Assembly: GCA_902728285.1 (NCBI GenBank)
Contig: CACVBU010000250.1
Span: 790,085-854,084, forward strand
Source: Clytia hemisphaerica
Lineage: Eukaryota; Cnidaria; Hydrozoa; Leptothecata; Clytiidae
Reading direction: 5' to 3'
DNA: 64,000 nt
Shown: piece by piece, positions 1 to 9,716 of the stretch
How the letters are laid out: each line of letters begins with the position of its first letter
Numbering within the stretch: the first letter of the stretch is position 1
Position numbers and translations under genes: made by a program
Notes under the pieces: generated by a model
Databases searched by the model: none
Told to the model about the DNA's origin: nothing
Seen by the model: the letters and a program-made list of their open reading frames with translations, nothing else

Positions 1-870
1 GAATTTCACTGCCCGCAAAGAATCTTTCAACACCAGTGTGGATTATTGCAGCTGCTGTCATTAAACATGCTGCACCACAAATGTTGCAATTCGGACCTTG
101 AAAGGTTGAATTTTGCAAACACTTTTGGCCGCAAGACACACCATGCAAATCTGGATGGTGAGCATATCTAATGACAGCTTTCTGCAGATCTACAGTAATC
201 CAATTTTCTGAGTCACGAAAGAAAACTTTTCCTTCATATCCTTGGGATATGGCCAGGCAAGTGAATCAAAATAGAATATTTTAGGCGAATTAAAATCCAT
301 AATTGCTACGCTTCAGTGGCTTCCAGTCCGAAGAGAAGAGCTGAAAAAAGTCTCCAACCTTATCCTTTCCAACATTACAAATTATTGCCAGGGCTTTATA
401 ACTTTCCTTTATCTCTTTCAATTTCCCAGATGTCTCATTTGCACTTTCCCATATCCTGAGATTGGCAAGCGTGATAACGAATAGTTCACTAAACTTTTCG
501 TTGATCTTTAACCCAAACCAATCAATTATGGCTTTCTCAAGCCATTGATTTCCCACAATAGTGCAAACGTCAGATAGAAAGATTGCACGGTTATAGTCTT
601 TGTCAAGAGATCGATCATGAAATCCTGACTTAATGATCTTATGAAAATTGGCAACAAAATCCGTTTTACCCTCTATTGCAACGGAGGAGTGGATACAATT
701 GCTGAGCGGAAGCAAAATGAATTTGTCGATACCATATTCACGGTGAGCGGGTACTTGTTCAACATAAGAAAGACTTGTAACGTTCAAGGGAATTGGATCT
801 TCAATATCTTTGAAATCAATACGTTTCGTATTCGTAAATAAACTTGTATCGCGAGCAAGATCCTGGAAAA
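1..870 (-). pseudogene. Broken Ulp1/SENP-like (C48) cysteine protease domain
   Basis: Minus-strand coding starts after a splice-acceptor-like TTTTTCCAG near 870 and stays open to about 290 (165 residues from the first Met). A shifted frame then runs to the window edge. Across the two frames the order fits the Ulp1 fold: a substrate-groove-like stretch with GNQWLEKAIIDWFG, then SH-stop-SVAIMDF where the family has HW, then KIFYFDSLAW (Asp position), then FQGPNCNICGAACLM (Gln and Cys region). The usual Trp after the catalytic His is a TGA stop, and one frameshift lies just before it, so this copy is dead. Ulp1-type proteases cleave SUMO-like modifiers and are also carried by several DNA transposons; which applies here is not visible. 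The gene continues past base 1. The family call rests on motif order only. Confidence 0.5.
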
Positions 871-1480
871 AGCGAGGAAAGGAATCATAAAATTTAAATG
901 TTTTTATTATTTTTTATCCATATCCGATTTCTTGAAAACAAGAGGTCTTTTAGATTTTTTTAAAATAAGACTACAACATATTATAATGATTAAAACTGGC
1001 TATTGATAAACTTGTTTGCCTGTAAAAGTTCATTTGCATCTATGCAAATTAATGGTAATTAAAGGAGGAAAAATGAAAAATAAGATACTTACGAAAATCT
1101 TTTTAAATACTATTTTCAGCTTCAAAAACACACTCTGAACACTCTGAACTGTATAAGAAGTGAAAGAAAAACTCACTCGCAACCAAGCTCTCGCAAGTTG
1201 AATCATCACGGACTCACTTTGTGGATGTTAAGTCGCTATTTTTGTTATTAGCATCACTATTTATCATTATTTACATTACATGATAAAATGGTAGAAGTGT
1301 TCATTTTTATTATATTGTTTTTTCTATTTTAAACGTTAAATAGTTTCTTATAAAAACATTGAGCAGAAGCGATTAATACATTTACTTAGCTCTTTTGTTC
1401 TTTTACACATTTTGAAACGCGAGTGGAAAAGTTTTTAGTTTAATTGACGTTTTGGTTCGAAGAACCTCCACTTTTATATT
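871..1480. other. AT-rich stretch without recognisable gene
   Basis: No supported reading frame, RNA gene or inverted-repeat element was seen. It may hold an intron or 5' end of the protease-like gene to its left. Confidence 0.5.
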
Positions 1481-1481
1481 T

Positions 1482-1680
1482 TCAGGTCTTGGTCCGCTAA
1501 AATAAATCGCTTCCGAAAACGGAGTAAAGTTATTCAGGTCTTGGTCCGTTATTTCAGGTCTTGGACCGGTAAATCATCCGAACGAGAAATGAATTCAGGT
1601 CTTGGTTCGCTAATTTGATCACGGAAAAAGTTTTTCAGGTCTTGGTTCGCTAAATCAGGTCTTGGTTCGTTCACGGAAAA
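1482..1680. repeat. Short tandem repeat, about six copies of a CAGGTCTTGG unit
   Basis: The core TTCAGGTCTTGGTCCGCTAA recurs about six times with small changes (TTCG for TCCG) and irregular spacers of roughly 20-45 bp. It abuts the GC-rich repeat to its right and may have been mobilised with it. Confidence 0.8.
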
Positions 1681-2060
1681 AAAATTTGCGACGACGACTC
1701 TCGAGGGACGGCGGACGGATAACGACTCTCGAGGGACGGATGACGACTCTCGAGGAAAGGCGGACGGACGACGACTTTCGAAGGGAGGCAGACCAACGAC
1801 GACTCTCGAAGGGCGGCGGACCAACGACGACTCTCGAGGGAAGGTGGACGGACGACCACTCTCGAAGGACGGCGGACCCACGAAGGACGATAATTAATAT
1901 TTTAAAGACTAGATTAATCAATTAGATTAAATAGAGGAGGAATAAAATGCAAGAGAAGCTCCCACGATGTCCCTCCCAACGACTTCCTGGTCGGACGACG
2001 ACTCTCGAAGGGCGCCGCCCCGACCCACGACAACCCTCAAAAGTTGGTGACCCGACCCAC
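1681..2060. repeat. GC-rich minisatellite
   Basis: About eight or nine imperfect copies of a unit around GACGACTCTCGAGGGACGG, alternating with CGGACGGA or CGGACCAAC, fill this stretch. Base composition is far richer in G and C than the flanks. The array opens several overlapping Arg/Ser-rich frames on both strands, which I read as by-products of the repeat. A short AT-rich gap (about 1891-1945) interrupts it. Confidence 0.8.
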
Positions 2061-2960
2061 GATGACTAGTCTGGACCGGCATTATGAGCCGAACCCCCCC
2101 CCCCTCATAAATTGCTCAGTGATGTGGCTCGAATCATTCCTGTTTCAATTCTATTCACTAGAGGACAGCATCTAGTATAGCTGGGGCAAATCTTTTGAAG
2201 TTTTGTTCACTCGTTGCTGAAATATGGCCAAAAAAACTGTCAAAAAAGTCTTAAAGTGAGTTTTTGACAAATTTTGACTTATAAGACCAATCTCTCCTAA
2301 AAAAACAAATTTGCAACTCTTTTGTGTTGGACCTGAAAGTGCCTTTCATTTCCATCAACTTAGACTAAAAATGAAGATATCAAGTCAAAAATGGGACTGG
2401 TTGTCGTTGCTGGTTGTCCGATGTCGTTGGCACTCAAACGGTTAATGACGAAAGATCGCTCAGTGGCAGTTAACCATCAATCTAATTTTGACGTCTCTCT
2501 CAAATTGATCTTTTAAAGGGGAAAACTTAGACGGTTAAAAGTGACAAAATTCATAGCTCCAGTGTCACAGAAAAAAAGTACTCACCGAAAAAAATACTCC
2601 CCAGTACTTATTTCCCGGTATATTTTTCCTAGGAAATTGTCACCCCCTCCAGGAAAAAAGTACTCCCCATTGATACTATGCTGGGAAGTCAAATTTCCAT
2701 GAATGTTACCATTTTAACTATCAACCAGTTTAATCGGTCCATTAATTTAAGCGAAGTTTTCTGAGAAATTTAATCCAATCTCTTTTGGAGGGGATTGTTG
2801 ATATAGGTGGAACACAATCTTTCGCACAATAATTGAACAAAGTTGCCGGTTTAATTTATTGTTCGAACAGAATCTTTGATGTGAACTAGTGGAGTAGCTA
2901 CGTGGTGTTGAAGTCTGCAATCACCTAACACCTTTTTGAATTTCAAGTTTAATTAATTAA
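2061..2960. other. Intergenic stretch, no gene seen
   Basis: Nothing convincing is present. Around 2565-2680 there are several copies of an AAAAAAGTACTC-type motif in both orientations, possibly the remains of a small inverted-repeat element. Confidence 0.4.
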
Positions 2961-2964
2961 TAAT

Positions 2965-3723
2965 GCACTTACATCAAGCGGTTACAAAGAATCAATCACC
3001 TACAAAAAACGAACAAATAATCGCCCAAGATCAAGAAAACGAAAAATTATATGGTTTAATCCACCATTCAGTTTGAATGTCAAAACAAACGTTGCAAAAA
3101 GATTTCTTGCGATCGTCGATAAGAATTTCCCCAAAAACCTCAAATTTCGAAAAATCTTGAACAGAAATACTTTGAAAGTTAGTTATAGTTGTCTACCAAA
3201 CATTTCAAGAATAATTTCTTCACATAATAAGAAAGTGCTTTCAAACAATCAAAATCCAACAACTAACGACCCAGCGTGTAACTGTCGTAAGAATAATATC
3301 TGTCCACTCCAAGGAAATTGTCTTGAAAAAAACGTCATCTACCAATGTCACATCAAATCAACTATCAACGACCCGGGCAAATCTTACATTGGTCTCACTG
3401 GCAACACGTTCAAGGATCGTTGGAACACACACAAATACACACTGAGACACGAAGATGCTACAAGCCACACCCAGCTCTCAAACCACTATTGGGATTTGAT
3501 AAGATGAGGCGTCACTGACCCAATTCTCTCCTGGGAAATTATTGATCAAGCTGCATCATACAAAAATGGAACAAAAACGTGCAACCTTTGTTTGGCAGAA
3601 AAATTTCACATTATCACTTCCAAACGCAAACTAGTGAACAAAAAAACTGAATTAGTCTCTAAATGCAGGCATACAAACAGATTCATTCTAAAGAACTATA
3701 ACTCAGTCCCTCCGGACAAATAG
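2965..3723 (+). pseudogene. Penelope-like retroelement, C-terminal GIY-YIG endonuclease part
   Basis: The frame is open from about 2970 through RKRKIIWFNPPFS, a stretch typical of Penelope-like elements just before the endonuclease. It continues through a Cys-rich linker (CNCRKNNICPLQGNC) into the GIY-YIG nuclease (KSYIGLTGNTFKDRWNTHKY). It ends at a TAG after CRHTNRFILKNYNS. One in-frame TGA near 3505 interrupts the nuclease. The reverse transcriptase that should lie upstream is missing, so this is a 5'-truncated dead copy. In the family this domain nicks target DNA for retrotransposition. A hammerhead-like RNA follows about 150 bp downstream, as expected for this class. Confidence 0.8.
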
Positions 3724-3877
3724 CTTTATTTGCACCTTTTCAACTTTTTAATCATGTACATTCTGTAATCACTATCCTATTATGTCTTATATTTTAGCGC
3801 TTTATTTAGATATTCCCTTTGGGACTAGGTATTTCGATTTCTACAAGTAAAATTTGTTCGTAGAAAAATTTTTATCC

Positions 3878-3918
3878 ACATCTGATGATCGCCTTGTGCG
3901 TGAAACACAGTGTAATGT
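3878..3918 (+). ncRNA. Candidate hammerhead ribozyme behind the Penelope-like ORF
   Basis: Core CTGATGA (3882-3888) and GAAA (3902-3905) are present. Stem I is ACAT (3878-3881) with ATGT (3915-3918). Stem II is CGC (3890-3892) with GCG (3898-3900). Stem III is ACA (3905-3907) with TGT (3911-3913). The cleavage-site base would be A3914. The U-U pair at the base of stem II, where G-C is usual, may weaken it. Hammerheads are a known part of Penelope-like elements. Confidence 0.55.
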
Positions 3919-4143
3919 TTGTTTTTAATATTTGAAGAGAAATATATGAAATGATTTAGCTCTACTTGTTATTGAGCACTATCTTCTTCACCGTTCTTCA
4001 TGATTTAATTATGTACTTTATATATTTTTCGCAACTATTTATCATGTACTTTATCTGTAATTAATAAATGCAAATAGTTGCTGTCTATTAAAAATTTAGA
4101 AATGGTTCAAAAACAGCAAAAGCAAACGACTTTTTGGGGCTTA

Positions 4144-4387
4144 TACACGTTTTTTTTAAGAAACGCACTTATAAGAAACATGAGGCTCAGAATGCCTAAA
4201 AGACTAAAAACTAAGAAACATCTAAGAAACATGCTGAGGCTGAGAATGAGTTTTTTTTAAGAACCTTCCAATCAAGGATGTCAAAAAGTTTAGAAACATG
4301 TAAGAAACATTTTTAAGGCGCAAAAGGCCGATTTCTTAAGAAACATTGAGGCGCTTGGTAAAACTAGTTTCTTAAAAAAAATGTGTA
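4144..4387. mobile_element. TA-flanked MITE, family A, copy 1
   Basis: A 244-bp element begins TACACGTTTTTTTTAAGAAAC and ends with the inverse GTTTCTTAAAAAAAATGTGTA. The inside carries several AAGAAACAT repeats. Two relatives lie at 41750-42022 and 52166-52451 with TACACGC...GCGTGTA ends. TA at both ends suggests a Tc1/mariner-type target duplication. Confidence 0.75.
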
Positions 4388-4739
4388 TTGCATTGCAAAG
4401 TTGCAAATGTATCCATGAAATTTATATACCGCGTGACAGCTTCATTTTGGTTGGAACTAAATTTTGATTTTTATAAAACCTCAAAATCTGTTAAACTTTA
4501 TTGTTAAAATTAATAGCTCCAAGGTGGGAATTTAATTTGATGAATGACATATATTTTTATGTGATAATATAGTTTTCATATTAAACCTTTTCAGTATATA
4601 TATTTTTGCTGTAATTTACCTTTGGGAATCTTTGGTTTTACAGAATGGTAGAATGTTGTTATAAAACAATAGAAACCACAAAAGTTAGTTCCCCGCAAAA
4701 TTTGTACTGCAGAAAAGTCAATATATTGCTGATTTTGAA

Positions 4740-5530
4740 TTTTTTTAATTTATAGAAGTGTATTTCTCAGGTCTATTGACCTCTATGAAACAATCTTACA
4801 TCTTTACAATTTATAGATCTTATCTTTCCATTCGTTTGTCAATTCTAGTTTGAATTTCCCTACGGACGGTGCATTTACAACATTGGTTGCCAAACTGTTC
4901 CAAGTATCAAAGCTCCTATAGTAAAGTGAATTCGTTTGGTATCCTCTAATACCCTCTTCAGCGAAATTCCTCTTTAATTCGAGATTGTGCTTACGTTGAG
5001 GTCGATTTCGAAGAACGAGTTTCTGACATAGGGATTTATCATAGACATTAAGATGTTTATGTACTTCCACCATGTCCCCGATTTTACGCCGGATCTTGAG
5101 GCTGGGTAGGTTCATGACTTGTAAACGTTCTTCATATGAATGGTTTCTGTAACCACCGACAAGTCTTGTGGCCCTACGTTGGACACTTGAAATTGCATCA
5201 GAGTGTTTGATCAGCCGTGGAGATCAAACAGCTTGCGCATACTCAAGGTGAGGTCTCACAAATGCAATGAAAAGTGTGCGGAACATCTCGGGAGAAAGGA
5301 AGTCGAAGCTTCTGTTAATCAATCCAACGATCGAGTTAGCCTTCTTGATCTTGGTGTAGATGTGTTCTTTGAAATTCAATTCACTATCAATAATCACTCC
5401 AAGATCCTTCTCTTGATCAACATGTTCTAGGACGGAGCCAGCGATCTCGCAAGGATGTGCATGTTGAATGTTCCAGAATTTCCCTAGTGTCAACACGTGG
5501 CACTTGTCAGGATGGAATGAATGTATACTT
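4740..5530 (-). pseudogene. CR1/L2-like LINE, 3' end of ORF2
   Basis: Two minus-strand frames hold the C-terminal reverse-transcriptase region: first LGVIIDSELNFKEHIYTKIK and FVRPHLEYAQAV, then a stop and frameshift near 5220, then NSLYYRSFDTWNSL to the stop at 4804. Directly behind the stop is a 3' tail with AGGTCAATAGACCT inside a longer conserved stretch. The same tail occurs at 22996-23052 and 43428-43475. It is 5'-truncated at about 5530, so no catalytic motif remains. It is related to the larger element at 23.3-31.6 kb. Confidence 0.85.
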
Positions 5531-5634
5531 TAATAAATTTGCGAGAATAGGTTATAAATAACTTTTTGCAAATTATGTAATATACACCGAAATAAATTTG
5601 AAATAAATTAATTATTCTTACAATTTGTGTTATA

Positions 5635-5767
5635 GGGGCCATTCACATAGTACGTACGCACTAAGGGGGAGGGAGGGGTCTCTCCCAAAATCTATGCTTG
5701 CGTACAAGGGGGAGGGGGAAGTCCAATTTTAGTCACTTTTGTGCCTACGTACTCTGTGAATGGCTCC
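5635..5767. mobile_element. Small MITE with GGGGCCATTCACA ends
   Basis: A 133-bp palindromic element has left end GGGGCCATTCACATAGTACG and right end CGTACTCTGTGAATGGCTCC. ATA flanks both sides and may be the target duplication. The middle is G-rich. It has no coding capacity. Confidence 0.7.
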
Positions 5768-5784
5768 ATATGACCAGACGTTAA

Positions 5785-5905
5785 TAATCGATAAAATCGA
5801 TTATCGATTAAAATTGATAGCTAATCGATAATTAATCGATTATCGATTAAAATTGATAGCTAATCGATAATTAATCGATTGATTAAATATCGATAAAAAA
5901 CGATG
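5785..5905. repeat. ATCGAT palindrome-rich repeat
   Basis: A unit of about 46 bp containing ATTATCGATTAAAATTGATA and GCTAATCGATAATTAATCGA is present about twice, with many ATCGAT palindromes that could fold into cruciforms. Confidence 0.7.
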
Positions 5906-6460
5906 ATAAACTGCAAAGGCAGACAAACAAAATTTTTACGGTTCCCGTCTCCTGGCTGCATCACTTTTTTTCTCTAAAAGCCCAGTTCGGAAATGCGGAA
6001 AAAACCCCGGGAAATCAGAATTCTGAACGTGTTCCTTCCAATTAGGGGTTACCGATTAGAAAAACCCGGCTTTATGCCTACAGACCGCCTGCTCGCCCGC
6101 CTGCATGTATTTTTAAGACACGATCAAAACAATTTTTCGATGTCCGCCTAAAATGATTATGAAATTAGGAAAAAGAGAGATAATTTTGTCTGATTTTTGG
6201 CACAAATATGCAAAATGGCCATGACCAAAATGTGACGGAGCCAGATTTTTAAGGAAAGTTTATTTGGGCAAATTTGGGCCAAAAACTGCTTAAAAATAGG
6301 GTATTTTGGGCCTGAACGGTTTAAGTGATTTTCGTATTTGGGGAAATTCACAAGCTTTATTTTTCCATTCTGAACTTTTGTACAAAATTATTGTCACTTT
6401 TTTCTTATTTTCATCTGATGTTAATCATTAGGTAGGTCCATTCAGCATGTTGCTTGTTTT
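5906..6460. other. Intergenic stretch, no gene seen
   Basis: No supported feature was found. The left end of the Harbinger-like element may lie here, but no terminal inverted repeat could be matched. Confidence 0.4.
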
Positions 6461-6475
6461 TTTTTTAGGACTACA

Positions 6476-7157
6476 ATGAACTGGACTGAGCCACATGATG
6501 AAATGCTTTGTTGTGAGATAATCCTCGTGCAACCATTTGCCTACAAAACTGGCTCAAGAGAAAAGGGGCAAGCCTGGTCCAGGATTGCAGAAACATCTCA
6601 AAGATCTGTCTGGGAACACCTCTAGTTTATATGGACAAGGTTCAGAGCCAAACTTGCTGCAGAACGTGCTGATTCGGGTGCGAATCACGTGTTGAAATCA
6701 TCAGAGGCATTGTTGAAGGATATTAATTTAAGAATAATTGAATGTGAAAGTGAATTTGATGCTAAATCGAAAGAAAAACAAAGTAAAGTGGAGTCTGAAA
6801 ATCAGGCTATCAGTGATGCAAGAGCTAAAGCAATGGAAAATCTTTCAGAGACTTTAAAAAGGAAAAACAATAATGAAACTTGCAGTGCAAACAAGAATGG
6901 TAAACGTCAGCAATCAACTGGTAGTGAAACGTACAGTTATTTGAGAGAGAAATCTGAAAAAGACAATGAAATTGAAAAATGCACAAATTGAAGTGCAGAG
7001 ACTTGAGGCTCAAAATTGTCAGGCCGTGATTCAACAGCAACAAGCACAACAGACTCAACAACAACAAATGAACCAACAAATGATGCAGATGCTTTTAACA
7101 CAACTACAGGAACTTTTGAAAATTTATAGACAAAATATGTTTACAGATGAAGAATGA
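6476..7157 (+). pseudogene. PIF/Harbinger-associated Myb-like protein gene, broken
   Basis: After an acceptor-like TTTTTTTTAG the frame reads MNWTEPHDEMLCCEIILVQP, a Myb/MADF-type helix region common in the accessory DNA-binding protein of Harbinger elements. It runs to an in-frame TAG near 6623 and resumes in the same frame with FRAKLAAERADSG. A coiled-coil tail follows, then a frameshift near 6965. The rest (AQIEVQRLEAQNCQAV and a Gln-rich tail with QQQQMNQQMMQM) is in another frame and ends at 7157. In the family this protein helps the transposase bind its ends. It is convergent with the transposase remnant at 7863-8870, as in known Harbinger elements. Stop plus frameshift make it inactive. 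Confidence 0.65.
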
Positions 7158-7862
7158 TATTAGATCAGTTTTTTTCTTTCAAAAATAATGCTTATTTTTT
7201 GCTAGAAAGTATTTTATCGACTCTGAGTTGGAATTCAATGAAAAATGGTACTGCCACTTGTAGAAATATATCTTGTTTAATTTCTGCTACTCTGCTGTAG
7301 CAACTGTGTGTTCTGAAAGTAGTTTTGAAAGCACGTTCAATCTTCTTGACATTTCGTAAATGAAATTAATTGGCTTCAAAATTTTCAAAATTCCTGGTTT
7401 AGTCTCTCTTACTTTTTTAGACCTGTTTATACAAAACTGATATTTTCACTACAGCTTGCCAAATTCTCTCTGAAAACTTTTTGGTGACCTACTGAATTAT
7501 TTTTGCTCATTATGATCAGTTAAGTCTCAGAATTGTTCTAAAATTATTTTCACAAAGACAAGGGTACCTAGACAAAAGGTATGTGACACTACAAGATTGA
7601 CAAGTGATTCTAAAAACAGTTAATACTCTGTCACTCTGTAAAATAAGAACTTTTTAATCATTTTTCAATTTTGTTGTGTGAGGTTTAAGTCAAAGTTTCT
7701 ACTGTACAATCTTCTTTTTCTTTAGTTAAAGTGTTAACACTCTTTTCTTAAGTATAAATTCCAAAATTAGGATTTAAGATAAAAATTTTCAAAAAATAAT
7801 GATAAACTTTGATAAAATTTCACAAGTTAAAGATGATAACAATATGTGCATTAACATCATCA
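7158..7862. other. Spacer between the two Harbinger genes
   Basis: AT-rich DNA between the two convergent 3' ends. No feature was seen beyond possible 3' untranslated sequence. Confidence 0.4.
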
Positions 7863-8870
7863 TTAACACCTTTTTAGTGACTGAAAATAGTTTTCCAAAG
7901 TAGGGTTTTCCACGTAGTTGAAGTATTTAGCAGTTGTGTTATCATACGAAATTGTGCGTGCATTGTGTAACAGTCCACATACAAGATATATCTTTCCAAT
8001 AGGGCTCAACCCTAGTTTTAAGTTCTTTTTGTAATCCAGAAACTTAAAATAATTCACGATATCTCCAAAAACCCACTCAACAGAAACTCTGACAGAGATC
8101 AGTGATTTATTAAAGAGCGATTGAAGGCGCGTCAGTCGTGCCAAAGGTCTTTGAAGGTGGGCACGTAATGGGTACGCTGGATCCCCATAAATACAAAGTA
8201 TGTCACCGTTCGGTGAAAAACTGTTATTCATAAGTTGGTTGTAAAGACCAGATTCAACTAACATCGAGCTGTCATGCTTTTTCCCTTCAAAAGGGCCATG
8301 GAGTTGGGCGATCATTCTGTTTGGAGTAACAAGGGATTGAAATTTTATTGCGTGTATACGCTTGTGACCATTATATATCACTCTTTGATTTTCACCAGGT
8401 CTGGAGCATGGTCGGACAGTCCCTTCGACAAAAGCCCAGCAGTTCTCTAATGCAGCCCCAGCCTGGTGAATTGCATTTGCATAGTCTGCCAATAAATGCA
8501 ATTTGTTATCATTGACATAACGTTGCTCAGTTCAGGTACAGATCTACCAAATAATGAAATGAAGTCTCCAAGTCTACAACAATATGCATAGTGCTTCCAC
8601 TTTATCAAAATTTTGTCTATTTGGGCAGAAAATTTTGTCTGGTAATTGAAAGACGTCAGCCAAGTTGTAAATATCGTTCTTTAAAAATCTAAACATTGCC
8701 AAGCATTCATCATCTGACAGTTTATCTAGATCGAAAGAATCCTACTTCCAATATGGAAAATCTGGGTTTCTACTCCTGTTTAAGTTAAGTAGAGCAATAA
8801 ATTCTTCTTCGTCAATAACACCATTGTTATGTGCAAATAAAATCTGTTCAAAGACATGATTTTCAGTTTC
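7863..8870 (-). pseudogene. PIF/Harbinger DDE transposase, broken
   Basis: The C-terminal 212 residues are open and match the DDE superfamily 4 layout: CWAFVEGTVRPCSRPG (first acidic residue), YGDPAYPLRAHLQ (second), VSVEWVFGDIVNYFKF (third). Upstream on the same strand the N-terminal part can be followed (EFIALLNLNRSRNPDFPYW, then FDLDKLSDDECLAMFRF) but is cut by an in-frame stop near 8743 and by more stops and frame changes near 8500-8580. The first catalytic position is Glu (GAA) where the family has Asp in a DGT motif, so the enzyme would probably be impaired even if the frame were whole. The family cuts and pastes DNA with 3-bp target duplications. Confidence 0.8.
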
Positions 8871-9188
8871 TTATTTGTCAGTCTGAAGTTTTTTGTATAC
8901 ATTTTCTACTGCTATGTTTTGTTTTGTTTTTATTTTTTTGCTGACATTGCAACTTCATTTCGATTACTCTCCCGTGCTCTCCTACGTGGTGTTTTACTAA
9001 ACGTGTTTATCTTCGAGTACGGCCGGCGTAGTCTTTGACGGCATTATGACGTCACTCCAGCCGTACTAAAAAGTCCCGTCTGCTAAAGTTCTCTAATGAC
9101 AATGCAAGCACGAACTTCGACATCATATTGATTCACCAACAAGACGAACACGAACAACTAGACGGACAGGTATGATGTAGATTCTCCA

Positions 9189-9716
9189 ATGCTTATTAGA
9201 GAGCTTGAACTTGAAAAACTTAAGGATCTTCGTAAGAAAAACTGTAAGAAAATACTTATTGGTCAACTGAATCTCAACTCAATAAGGAATAAAATTGAAA
9301 ATTTATCAGCTATAGTATCAGGAAACCTAGATATACTTTTGGTTTCTGAAACTAAATTGAACGATAATTTCACGAATAATCAGTTTGAAATAGAAGGTTT
9401 TGAGGAACCGCATCGTTTAGATAGACCTAAAAACGATGGAGGTGGCGGCCATTTACTTTATGTAAGAACTGGATTACCATCTAAGTTAATAAGATCTGAA
9501 AATACGCACGAAGGCATGTTTGTTAAGGTGACAATTAATAAACAGAAATGGCTGATATGTTGTTCCTATAACCCACATTTAAATAACATCAACGAGCACC
9601 TAGAAAAGCTGCAAATTAGCATAGATGCAATAGATATCGATTATAATAGAAGAACTAGACAAACAAGCTCCTTTTAAATATAAAACGGTTAGAGCTAATA
9701 ATATGCCTTTTAATAA
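9189..9716 (+). pseudogene. LINE ORF2 remnant: APE-type endonuclease with internal deletion
   Basis: The frame opens with a basic lead, then IGQLNLNSIRNKIENL, DILLVSETKLNDNF and a GGGG stretch before HLLYVRTG. These are the N-terminal motifs of an apurinic-type endonuclease in CR1/L2/Jockey-like LINEs. After CCSYNPHLNNINEHLEKL the sequence jumps straight to the linker between endonuclease and RT (DKQAPFKYKTVRANNMPF, in another frame) and stops near 9718. The catalytic second half of the endonuclease is therefore deleted. The family looks like that of the RT fragment at 32.3-33.9 kb. Confidence 0.75.

Noticed and set aside
1549-1925. Arg/Ser-rich overlapping frames on both strands
   Set aside because: By-products of the GC-rich minisatellite, open in several frames at once.
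9031-9180. Promoter of the LINE at 9189
   Set aside because: GC-richer stretch with CTCCCGTGCTC, but no recognisable motif to support a promoter.
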